Program-made: the position numbers and the translations under genes
The notes under the pieces: generated by a model
Databases searched by the model: none
Told to the model about the DNA's origin: nothing
What the model saw: only the letters and a program-made list of their open reading frames with translations
In this document: positions 1 through 7,701 of the stretch, one piece after another
Layout of the letters: every line of letters begins with the position of its first letter
Numbering within the stretch: position 1 is the first letter of the stretch
Source: Alteromonas antoniana
GTDB lineage: Bacteria; Pseudomonadota; Gammaproteobacteria; Enterobacterales; Alteromonadaceae
Reading direction: 5' to 3'
Length of the DNA stretch: 64,000 nt
NCBI RefSeq assembly: GCF_019249295.1
Contig: NZ_JAESDH010000014.1
Span: forward strand, 1-64,000

Positions 1-79
1 TTCGATGGTGAGAGATGGCGTCGTGTGGGAAGAAAAAACAGCTTAAATTTCGGGTTGACGCCATAGTCGTTTGTTATAT
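1..79. repeat. Partial attC site at the window edge
   Basis: The segment ends in GTTATAT (73-79), the same kind of core as the two complete attC sites to its right. It contains an 8-bp inverted repeat, ATGGCGTC (14-22 region) and GACGCCAT (57-64), as expected for part of an imperfect attC palindrome. It abuts the 3' end of the cassette gene at 84-341. The other core would lie left of base 1, so this is an inference from position and half of the structure. Confidence 0.42.
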
Positions 80-83
80 GCCA

Positions 84-341
84 TTAGTCACCCGAAGAGC
101 CAACGCCACTGCTATCTTGGGGGCCGCCTCCAAAACTTTTGCGTGTTTTTGCTGGCGTATCCTGACTACGATTTAATAACCATAACCCAATAGCCGCAAA
201 AAATGGGATTAACCAAACAATAAATATCTGAGCACCTTTTTGAAAGGTTTCCAAATCATCACGTCGCACCAGAAATATAGAAACAACCATATTGAGTAGA
301 ATCGCAATACCCACAATGAAGTGCCAAATTTCAAATCCCAT
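84..341 (-). CDS. Integron cassette gene: small two-helix membrane protein of unknown function
   Basis: This 85-residue protein has two hydrophobic helices, roughly residues 6-25 (IWHFIVGIAILLNMVVSIFL) and 36-56. They are separated by a charged loop (RRDDLETFQKG), and the tail is polar and Gly/Ser-rich. The ATG is preceded by AAGAGAG at a suitable distance and starts about 20 bp inside the cassette. Flanking attC sites and transcription away from intI identify it as a cassette gene. The layout resembles phospholipase-D-nuclease-like or YrkA-type small membrane proteins only in hydrophobicity. No function can be assigned. It would depend on an upstream promoter or on its own weak one. Confidence 0.7.
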   Translation of the reverse strand: MGFEIWHFIVGIAILLNMVVSIFLVRRDDLETFQKGAQIFIVWLIPFFAAIGLWLLNRSQDTPAKTRKSFGGGPQDSSGVGSSGD

Positions 342-358
342 TTAAAATCTCTCTTGGC

Positions 359-475
359 ATATAACGCCCCAATTAGGGGCACAAATACGTAGGCTAAAAT
401 CCTGAGCGAAGCGATGGGAGCCTACGTGTTTGTGTCCCAGCGAACGCAGTGAGCGACTATATTGGATTGTTATGT
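359..475. repeat. attC recombination site (117 bp)
   Basis: The site starts with an ATAAC core (359-365) and ends with GTTATGT (469-475). Between them is an imperfect palindrome: GGGGCACAAATACGTAGGCT at 376-395 pairs with AGCCTACGTGTTTGTGTCCC at 419-438, 18 of 20 positions matching. Size and layout are those of long attC sites of chromosomal integrons. The stop codon of the cassette gene at 470-736 lies in the right-hand core, which is common for cassette genes. Confidence 0.85.
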
Positions 476-736
476 TCCAATGCTCAAGAATTGCACATAG
501 CATTCTGTACAAAGCCAGTTATCGTTTTCAAGATTATGATAACCAACACCGTGCTCCTCATTTTCTGAGCTAAATAATTTCCACCAACAAATCTGACAGT
601 GGTCATGGTCCCAAGTGGGAGAGTCGGCAGACCACTGCTCCTTGACCCAAGTCTTAGTTTTAGCCCATTCAATAGGTTCGTCTACGTCGGCACGCATCCA
701 TTCATCTCCGTGAATTAACACTACTGAACCTTTCAT
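470..736 (-). CDS. Integron cassette gene: small CxxC/CxxC (zinc-ribbon-like) protein of unknown function
   Basis: Starting at the ATG at 736 the product has 88 residues. This start is preferred over an upstream one at 772 because AGGAGG lies 5 bp before it and because the longer form would begin inside the neighbouring attC. The protein is acidic and Trp-rich (DEWMRADVDEP, WDHDHCQICWWKL, DNWLCTECY). The two pairs HCQIC and LCTEC are spaced about 27 residues apart, which suggests a structural zinc site. The stop codon overlaps the attC core at 469-475. Similar small CxxC proteins occur in gene cassettes, but no biochemical role is known to me. Confidence 0.75.
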   Translation of the reverse strand: MKGSVVLIHGDEWMRADVDEPIEWAKTKTWVKEQWSADSPTWDHDHCQICWWKLFSSENEEHGVGYHNLENDNWLCTECYVQFLSIGT

Positions 737-748
737 ATTCCTCCTGGA

Positions 749-866
749 ACATAACACCCAAATAAGGGGCAATAACGGGCAGGCTATACTGCGAACGGAG
801 TGAGTTGAGCCTGCGTGTTATTGTCCCAGTGCGCCTTTGGCGCACGACTTAATTTGATTGTTATAC
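749..866. repeat. attC recombination site (118 bp)
   Basis: Core ACATAAC at 749-755 and core GTTATAC at 860-866 bound an imperfect palindrome. GGGGCAATAACGGGCAGGCT (766-785) pairs with AGCCTGCGTGTTATTGTCCC (808-827), 17 of 20 positions. It shares organisation and the outer arm sequence GGGGC...AGGCT with the site at 359-475, as expected of attC sites from one array. Confidence 0.85.
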
Positions 867-1062
867 GCAAACCGAAAGCATAATACCAGTATGGTTAAAG
901 AACTTGGAATAGGAGAGCAGCGTAGCTGAGCGAAGTTATGGTGCGCGAACCTTGTTTGACCGTGACAATACCGCTGCTTTTTGCAGAGAAGCGCCGAAAG
1001 GTGTTGAGAAAAGCCAGTCGCTGAAAGCAATGAAATTATTGAAAAAGGGTTGGTGTATAACA
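867..1062. other. First cassette body without a convincing gene
   Basis: About 190 bp lie between the attC at 749-866 and the presumed junction with attI. The minus-strand frame is open but has no start inside the cassette and runs through the attC. A plus-strand frame is open from about 906 to 1074 but lacks an ATG. It may be a non-coding or decayed cassette, or carry a gene with an unusual start. Confidence 0.5.
1053..1062. other. Putative attI / first-cassette junction
   Basis: The sequence GTATAACAAC (GTTGTTATAC on the minus strand) has the same core as the right end of the 749-866 attC, but no palindrome extends towards intI, as expected for attI. Without the inserted IS and its target duplication it would be about 260 bp from the intI start, a usual distance. 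The exact crossover is inferred. Confidence 0.45.
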
Positions 1063-1150
1063 ACTTACTAGATCCCAAAACGGTGCAAATTCACGGCCCA
1101 CTTTGGGGTATTTAATTTCTGTGTATATCTGAGATTACTCCATAACCTTC

Positions 1151-1174
1151 GGGTTCTACCCCGTTTTTACGGAC
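1151..1174. repeat. IS3-family left terminal inverted repeat
   Basis: Twenty-four bases matching the right end (2349-2372) at 21 positions. The three mismatches are consecutive (positions 12-14). The orfB stop codon at 1167-1169 lies within it. Confidence 0.88.
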
Positions 1175-1976
1175 GGTTTGATAAAGACGTAAACTTGCTG
1201 TCTTGATTTGCTAGTCTACGTCGCATTCTTGGATTATGGAACCGCTCGACGTAATCGAATACGTCAGCTCTCGCTTCATCCCTTGTTCGATATTGTCGAT
1301 AGTTAATCCGTTCACGCTTCAGTATACCGAAAAAACCTTCACAGGCGGCGTTGTCAGCGCAGTGGCCTACGGCACTCATGCTACTGATTAGGTTCTCGCG
1401 CTTGAGCAATCGCTGATAATCACCGCTGGTAAACTGTGTCCCGCGATCAGAGTGCAGCACTACGTTATGTTGCTCCTGCCGTTGCCAGACTGCCATTTCA
1501 ACGGCACGCATGACCATGTGCCTGTCCTGGCGATGATGCATTGACCAACCCACGATGAGTTTGCTGAACAGGTCAAGCACCACACACAGGTAGAGCTTTC
1601 CTTCCAATGTCGCGATTTCAGTGATGTCAGTGACCCACTTGGTTTCCGGCTCCTGTGCGGTAAAGTCTCGTTCAAGATGATTGGCTAGACCAGCAGGACG
1701 CACTGAGCTGCGTTTTGTACCACGGCCTTTTTTGCGCGGCCAGCCGTAAATGCCATTCGCAGCCATGAGCCTTGCGATACGATTCAAACTGGCCTTGAGA
1801 CCGTCGGTTTGCAGGTCTTCATGCATCCGCGGCGCGCCAATAATGCCGCCGCTGTCGTCGTGAATTTCTCGCATTCGCTCAAGCAACCGTGCGTTGGCGA
1901 TATCACGCGCACTGGGCTGACGCTCCACCCATGCATAATAACCACTCGGTGAGACGTTTAGGCAGCGGCACATCAT
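1167..1976 (-). CDS. IS3-family transposase OrfB (DDE integrase domain)
   Basis: The 269-residue frame carries the IS3 OrfB order: an N-terminal segment with SPSGYYAW, the HTH_21-like region ([16 protein letters not shown]), then an rve/DDE core. The catalytic residues are visible in VTDIT (D), LHSDRGTQF (D) and [11 protein letters not shown] (E), followed by the IS3 C-terminal YNR-like helix ([14 protein letters not shown]). The frame is open upstream to at least 2066, overlapping orfA in the -1 frame. The functional product is therefore expected to be an OrfAB fusion of about 380 residues made by programmed frameshifting, as known for this family. No internal stops or deletions are seen. 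Confidence 0.92.
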   Translation of the reverse strand: MMCRCLNVSPSGYYAWVERQPSARDIANARLLERMREIHDDSGGIIGAPRMHEDLQTDGLKASLNRIARLMAANGIYGWPRKKGRGTKRSSVRPAGLANHLERDFTAQEPETKWVTDITEIATLEGKLYLCVVLDLFSKLIVGWSMHHRQDRHMVMRAVEMAVWQRQEQHNVVLHSDRGTQFTSGDYQRLLKRENLISSMSAVGHCADNAACEGFFGILKRERINYRQYRTRDEARADVFDYVERFHNPRMRRRLANQDSKFTSLSNRP

Positions 1977-2020
1977 GCGAACTGCAAAGCTGTCGCGGCA
2001 ACGCGATATCGCCTGATACC

Positions 2021-2314
2021 TTACGGTAACTCTTTGGCGAAGAACGTTGCCGCTTCTCGCAAAAAATCGCGTTCCTTTTTGACTTTAGCCAGCTCTCGTT
2101 TCAGTTTCGCCATTTCTTCATCACGGGGGCTGCCATGGCCTTTAAATGCTTGGTCTTTGTTTTGCTCTGCTTCACGTTTCCAACGATTTAACAGGTTTGG
2201 ATTAACACCGATATCCAGTGCTATCTGGCGACAACTCACACCCGGTTGCTGGGTCAGTAAAACGGCTTCGCGTTTAAATTCCGGGGAATATTTTCTTCGT
2301 TTGGTCATAGACAC
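2021..2314 (-). CDS. IS3-family transposase OrfA (helix-turn-helix protein)
   Basis: This 97-residue basic protein begins with the IS3 OrfA signature ([15 protein letters not shown]). An HTH of the transposase_8 type follows ([21 protein letters not shown]), then a C-terminal leucine-zipper-like stretch ([24 protein letters not shown]). OrfA proteins bind the terminal inverted repeats and multimerise through the zipper. Its stop at 2021 lies after the slippery heptamer at 2060-2066, from which ribosomes can move to the orfB frame. Start chosen at the ATG closest to the right inverted repeat. Confidence 0.9.
   Translation of the reverse strand: MSMTKRRKYSPEFKREAVLLTQQPGVSCRQIALDIGVNPNLLNRWKREAEQNKDQAFKGHGSPRDEEMAKLKRELAKVKKERDFLREAATFFAKELP
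2060..2066 (-). promoter_or_regulatory. Probable -1 frameshift heptamer (T TTT TTG)
   Basis: On the minus strand TTTTTTG falls exactly in the X XXY YYZ register of orfA (codons GAT TTT TTG). Slipping back one base enters the orfB frame, which is open from here to 1167. C AAA AAG a few codons upstream is a second candidate. Confidence 0.55.
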
Positions 2315-2348
2315 TCCTTCTAGGCATAGTATGCCTCTTTATGGCTGT

Positions 2349-2372
2349 GTCCGTAAAATATGGGTAGAACCC
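2349..2372. repeat. IS3-family right terminal inverted repeat
   Basis: Reverse complement begins GGGTTCTACCC and matches the left end at 21 of 24 positions. It is followed by the TTC duplicate at 2373-2375. The orfA start lies 35 bp inside. Confidence 0.88.
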
Positions 2373-2394
2373 TTCTCAAATAAAACACGAAACC

Positions 2395-2457
2395 CAAAAT
2401 GGTGTTTTTGTCCTTTCGTTTAAATACGACAAAACGGCGGTATGCACAAAATGGTGT
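2395..2457. repeat. Short direct repeats in the presumed attI region
   Basis: CAAAATGGTGT occurs identically at 2395-2405 and 2447-2457, with a related CAAAACGGCGG at 2430-2440. A further variant, CAAAACGGTGC, lies at 1076-1086 on the other side of the IS. attI sites in characterised integrons carry integrase-binding direct repeats; these may be of that type, but the sequence alone does not prove it. Confidence 0.4.
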
Positions 2458-2548
2458 ACTTCGCGCATGTTTTCCATCATTTCCCAGCTTTAGGTCAGTA
2501 TTTTTAACAACATAATGGCGGTAGGCTGTTTTTATTTTTACGGCACAC

Positions 2549-3517
2549 ATGAAGTCTACTTTCCTCAATTCGCTTTACGAGTTTATGCTTATTAAGCGTT
2601 ATGCAAAACGCACTATTGAAAACTACCTGAACTGGATTGCTGATTACATTCGGTTTCACCAGTATGCACACCCCGAAAAGCTCGATGAAACCCATGTCGA
2701 AGCGTATCTCACATATCTTGCAATTAAGCGAAAAGCCGCAGCCTCTACGCAGGCAACAGCACTGAATGCGCTGGTCTTTCTGTATGGGAAATATCTTGAA
2801 AAACCGCTACCAGAGGACATGAATTTTATAAACAGTGGTCGCGAGCGTAAGTTGCCTGTTGTGCTTACACAGCAAGAGGTAAAAGCACTGTTAAATCGAA
2901 TTACGCCACAGCACTATCTGGCTGCCGCCATGCTTTACGGCAGCGGTCTCAGGCTAATGGAATGTGTGAGATTACGGGTAGGGGATATCGACTTCGATTA
3001 TAAATGCGTTCGTATCTGGTTTGGTAAAGGCGGTAAGCATCGGGTAGCAACGCTTTCTGAATCTCTTATTTCTCACCTTCAGTCGCACATTTCACGGGCT
3101 GAAGTGTTGCTTGAACGTGATTTGCGCGTACCCGAATTTGCCGGTGCCTGGTTGCCTCAGGGCTTGATGAAGAAATACAAAACACGAAACAAACAAATCG
3201 AATGGCAGTATTTATTTCCCGCGCAAAAGTTGAGCATTGATCCGGAAAGTAAGCGCTTGAGGCGTCATCATATCGATGAGAAACAGGTTCAGCGCGCGGT
3301 GAGAAAAGCCGCAATTGATGCCGGCATTATTAAGCATGTCACGCCGCACACCCTACGACACTCCTTTGCCACGCACCTGTTACAGTCGGGCGCAGACATT
3401 CGTACCGTTCAGGATCAGCTTGGTCATGCTGACGTCAGAACGACGCAAATTTACACTCATATCCTGCAGCAGGGCGCGCACGGCGTGGTAAGTCCGCTGT
3501 CTAACCTTATTCTGTAA
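2549..3517 (+). CDS. intI: Integron integrase (IntI-type tyrosine recombinase)
   Basis: The 322-residue protein has an N-terminal SAM-like core-binding domain (about 1-90) and a C-terminal catalytic domain. Catalytic residues are R135 (GSGLRLMEC), H267 and R270 (HTLRHSF), H293 (LGHADV) and Y302 (TQIYTH). The stretch around residues 200-245 (WLPQGLMKKY, EWQYLFPAQ, KRLRRHH) is the extra patch that separates IntI from other tyrosine recombinases and contacts extrahelical bases of folded attC. IntI inserts circular cassettes at attI and excises them at attC. It is divergent from the cassettes at 84-866, as expected. A terminator follows immediately. I see no convincing LexA box in front of it. 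Confidence 0.95.
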   Translation: MKSTFLNSLYEFMLIKRYAKRTIENYLNWIADYIRFHQYAHPEKLDETHVEAYLTYLAIKRKAAASTQATALNALVFLYGKYLEKPLPEDMNFINSGRERKLPVVLTQQEVKALLNRITPQHYLAAAMLYGSGLRLMECVRLRVGDIDFDYKCVRIWFGKGGKHRVATLSESLISHLQSHISRAEVLLERDLRVPEFAGAWLPQGLMKKYKTRNKQIEWQYLFPAQKLSIDPESKRLRRHHIDEKQVQRAVRKAAIDAGIIKHVTPHTLRHSFATHLLQSGADIRTVQDQLGHADVRTTQIYTHILQQGAHGVVSPLSNLIL

Positions 3518-3525
3518 GCAACAAA

Positions 3526-3550
3526 AAAAGGGCCCGCAGGCCCTTTTCAT
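3526..3550. terminator. Bidirectional rho-independent terminator between intI and fadA
   Basis: AAAAGGGCC (3526-3534), loop CGCA, GGCCCTTTT (3539-3547): a GC stem flanked by an A-tract and a T-tract, usable on both strands for the convergent intI and fadA genes. Confidence 0.88.
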
Positions 3551-3568
3551 ACTTCAATCAAGTGTCGG

Positions 3569-4750
<1,182 letters not shown>

Positions 4751-6901
4751 TTATGCGAAGTAAGATTTACCGTCGGCGGCCATTTGGCGCACACCGTCTG
4801 TAACCTGGTAAATCGGACCTAAGTGAGCGTACTTGTCAGCCATTTCGACGAAGTTCGCTAACCCAATTGTTTCAATCCAGCGGAAGATACCGCCACGGAA
4901 CGGCGGGAAGCCAAGGCCATACAGCAGCGCCATATCGGCTTCTGATGCGCTGTCCACGATGCCTTCTTCCAGGCAGCGGATAGCTTCGTTCGCCATGGGT
5001 ACCATCAATCGCGCAATGATTTCTTCTTTATCAAAATCACGGCTGTCTGCCACATGCTCTTTCATCAGGCCATATGCTTCTTCAGACGCGGTTTTGGTTG
5101 GACGGCCACGCTTATCAGTGCCGTAGTCGTAGAACCCTTTACCGTTCTTCTGACCCAGGCGCTTCGCATTGAACTGGATGGTCACAGGATCGTTGCCAAT
5201 TTTTTGCATACGCTCCGGAATACCATCAGCCATTACGCCAGAGGCGTGATCGGCTGTATCCATGCCCACAACGTCAAGCAGATAGGCCGGGCCCATCGGC
5301 CAGCCAAAATCTTTTTCCATTACTTTATCGACTTTCACGAAGTCAGCACCGTCCAGCACCAGCTTGCTGAAGCCCGCAAAATAAGGGAAGAGTACACGGT
5401 TAACTAAGAAACCCGGGCAGTCATTTACCACAATCGGCGTTTTGCCCATCTTCAGCGTGGCAGCAACAACGGCGTTGATGGTCTCTTCTGAGGTTTTTTC
5501 ACCACGGATAATTTCAACCAGCGGCATGCGGTGCACAGGGTTGAAGAAGTGCATACCACAAAAGCGCTCTGGTTTATCCAGGCTCTCTGCCAGTTGGTTA
5601 ATGGAAATGGTAGAGGTGTTTGAACAGATGATCGCGTCATCCGCTACCACCGACTCGGTTTCTTTCAGCACGCTGGCTTTAATTTTCGGATTCTCTACCA
5701 CGGCTTCGATAACCAGATCGGCATCTTTCATGGTGGAGTATTCCAGCGTTGGCGTAATGGCGTTCAGCGTGGTTGCCATTTTGGTGGCGTCTACCTTGCC
5801 GCGCTGCATGCCTTTACCCAGGATTTTCGCCGCTTCTTTCAAGCCTAAATCCAGCGCATCGCGGTTGATGTCTTTCATCACTACCGGCTGGCCTTTTGAG
5901 GCTGCCTGATAGGCAATGCCGCCACCCATGATGCCGGCACCCAGTACCGCAGTCAGGTTAATCTCTTTTGAAGACGACTTCGCCAGCTTCTTGCCTTTGC
6001 CTTTCACGTGTTGATCGGCCAGAAAAATACCAATCTGCGCTTGCGCGGCATCGGTTTTCGCCAGCTTCACAAAGCCTTCGTTTTCCAGCTTCAGGGCGCC
6101 ATCGCGGTCTAGGCCAGAGGCGTTCTTCACGGTCTCTACCATCATGTGCGGGGCAGGGTAATGCTTGCCCGCTTTCGCCGCTACCATGGCTTGTGCGGTA
6201 GAGAAGCTCATCATGGCTTCGTTTTTGTTCAGGGCCAGCGGCGCTTTTTTCGCAGTGCGACGTTTTTCCCAGTCAATCTTGCCTTCTGCGGCATCTTTCA
6301 GCATCGAAAGCGCAGCGTCTTTTAACGCATCGGTCGCGACAACAGCATCAACCGCACCTTCGTTAAGGGCTTGCTGACCTTTGCGATCTTTTCCTGTGGT
6401 CATCCATTCAAGGGCATTGTCTGAACCAATCAGACGAGGCAGGCGAACGGTGCCGCCAAAGCCAGGCATCAGGCCAAGCTTCACTTCCGGCAAGCCAATG
6501 GATGCCGAGGTGTCGGCTACGCGAAGGTCACATGCCAGCGCCATTTCACAACCGCCGCCAAGGGCGAAGCCGTTTACCGCGGCTATGGTTGGGAAGGGCA
6601 GATCTTCAAAACGGTCAAATACCTGAGAGGTTTTGCCAACCCACTCTAATACTTCGTCATCCGACTTGCTGAACAGGTCTGTGAATTCGGTAATGTCAGC
6701 GCCAACAATAAACGCAGATTTACCACTGCGTACCAGTACGCCTTTCACATCATCGCGACCTTTTAAAGCCTGAGTGGCTTCATCCAGTTCGCTGACGGTC
6801 TGGCGATCGAACTTATTCACTGAGCCTGCGGCGTCAAACACCAGCTCAGCAAAACCGTCGTCAAGCATGCTGACGGACAGACTCTTGCCTTCGTATATCA
6901 T
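4751..6901 (-). CDS. fadB: Multifunctional fatty-acid oxidation complex alpha subunit
   Basis: FadB carries enoyl-CoA hydratase/isomerase and 3-hydroxyacyl-CoA dehydrogenase activities. The N-terminal crotonase domain has E119 ([11 protein letters not shown]) and E139 (GLPEVKLGL) at the E. coli positions. The NAD-binding motif LGAGIMGGG follows at about 310-325, then the dehydrogenase [13 protein letters not shown] region and C-terminal helical domains. An earlier ATG exists at 6919, but the ATG at 6901 gives the family N-terminus (MIYEG) with AGGAG at good spacing, hence 716 residues. First gene of the fadBA operon. A PsrA-type operator lies about 170 bp upstream. Confidence 0.96.
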   Translation of the reverse strand: MIYEGKSLSVSMLDDGFAELVFDAAGSVNKFDRQTVSELDEATQALKGRDDVKGVLVRSGKSAFIVGADITEFTDLFSKSDDEVLEWVGKTSQVFDRFEDLPFPTIAAVNGFALGGGCEMALACDLRVADTSASIGLPEVKLGLMPGFGGTVRLPRLIGSDNALEWMTTGKDRKGQQALNEGAVDAVVATDALKDAALSMLKDAAEGKIDWEKRRTAKKAPLALNKNEAMMSFSTAQAMVAAKAGKHYPAPHMMVETVKNASGLDRDGALKLENEGFVKLAKTDAAQAQIGIFLADQHVKGKGKKLAKSSSKEINLTAVLGAGIMGGGIAYQAASKGQPVVMKDINRDALDLGLKEAAKILGKGMQRGKVDATKMATTLNAITPTLEYSTMKDADLVIEAVVENPKIKASVLKETESVVADDAIICSNTSTISINQLAESLDKPERFCGMHFFNPVHRMPLVEIIRGEKTSEETINAVVAATLKMGKTPIVVNDCPGFLVNRVLFPYFAGFSKLVLDGADFVKVDKVMEKDFGWPMGPAYLLDVVGMDTADHASGVMADGIPERMQKIGNDPVTIQFNAKRLGQKNGKGFYDYGTDKRGRPTKTASEEAYGLMKEHVADSRDFDKEEIIARLMVPMANEAIRCLEEGIVDSASEADMALLYGLGFPPFRGGIFRWIETIGLANFVEMADKYAHLGPIYQVTDGVRQMAADGKSYFA

Positions 6902-7073
6902 TATCATCTCCTTTGGCATTGGCCAGGATGCCAGTACAGGGTCGTCCCTTTTGTGGGTACAAGGTGGAAAGTACGACTAATAACGTCGAAAAAGCTTCCA
7001 GGGATCGAATTGTACTGACGCGTTAGGGTGGCTAGATTCTTGACAAAGCCACGCAAAATTTCAATGAAAAATT

Positions 7074-7087
7074 CAAACAACTGTTTC
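7074..7087. promoter_or_regulatory. Putative PsrA operator upstream of fadBA
   Basis: CAAACAACTGTTTC fits the PsrA consensus (G/C)AAAC-N(2-4)-GTTT(G/C) exactly, with N4. PsrA is the TetR-family fatty-acid-responsive repressor of fad genes in several gammaproteobacteria. The site is 171 bp upstream of the fadB start, in the only promoter-sized gap of the operon. PsrA itself is not in this window, so binding is inferred. Confidence 0.6.
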
Positions 7088-7465
7088 AATTTGTGCAAAA
7101 TATGGCGTCGTATGTCATTTTTTCAAGCCGAAACTCGACCAGTGACATACGAAAAAATGCGCAAACACGCGGATATATCAACTATGTGTTGCCAGCGCGC
7201 AAACATCTTCGCACCGGTGAGAAAAAAGCGACTTTCTGTGCATATTCCCCCTGAACCTGTTGATCGTTGTTCCGCTTTATTTAATTTACCTGGATTACCA
7301 GACCGCAATCGGCGCGCCGCGAGCAAAACGCATTTATCCCGAATAACATCCGTACATCAAAGATCAACAAACTCGGGTAACACAGAGTATGATTTCACAA
7401 CCGCTTGGGTGTGGGCATGGTTGCAAACGAATCATTACAAGGTCGTCATGCTACCAATGTACACA

Positions 7466-7495
7466 TGGACTTCTGCGAAACATCACTTGTATAAT
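7466..7495 (+). promoter_or_regulatory. Putative sigma70 promoter upstream of slt
   Basis: A perfect TATAAT at 7490-7495 is preceded by TGGACT at 7466-7471 with an 18-bp spacer. Transcription would start near 7502 and leave a leader of about 200 nt before slt. The rest of 6920-7701 contains no protein-like reading frame. The leader holds a GGCCCGT (7578-7584) / ACGGGCC (7613-7619) inverted repeat. Confidence 0.5.
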
Positions 7496-7701
7496 GGCTG
7501 CAGTTGAAGGTGATCGCCAGTCCTAACAACAATAACAAACCACCTGACAAAGTGCGTGAGTGCAGCCGGAGCCCCAGGGCCCGTTTACGATGCACAAGTT
7601 ACACCTTTCTTTACGGGCCATAGTTTCCCGTCTGAGTGTTAAGTCGGTATGAATGTCGCATGCAATCATAGTGAATTTGTTCTTGCAGGTAGGGTGACAC
7701 G

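Larger units (their letters stand above)
1151..2372 (-). mobile_element. IS3-family insertion sequence, complete
   Basis: The element is 1222 bp with terminal inverted repeats of 24 bp (1151-1174 and 2349-2372). Both begin GGGTTCTACCC and end TTTTACGGAC, with 21 of 24 positions matching. Both ends are flanked by TTC (1148-1150 and 2373-2375), a 3-bp target duplication of the size known for IS3-family elements. It encodes the orfA and orfB pair with a -1 frame relation and an intact DDE transposase. It lies between intI and the first cassette. Intact ends and frames suggest a recent and possibly still active insertion. Confidence 0.93.

Noticed and set aside
818..1078. 86-codon minus-strand frame across the first cassette
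   Set aside because: Its only ATG lies outside the cassette and the frame runs through most of an attC site. Composition is unlike a protein and there is no ribosome-binding site.
2500..2549. Possible LexA (SOS) box in front of intI
   Set aside because: CTGTTTTTATTTTTACGG has only one good half-site; the CTG-N10-CAG pattern is not met. SOS control known for other IntI genes is not supported here.
7028..7507. 159-codon plus-strand frame between fadB and slt
   Set aside because: It overlaps the fadB promoter region and PsrA site, is rich in Arg/Ser/His like a random frame, and has no ribosome-binding site.
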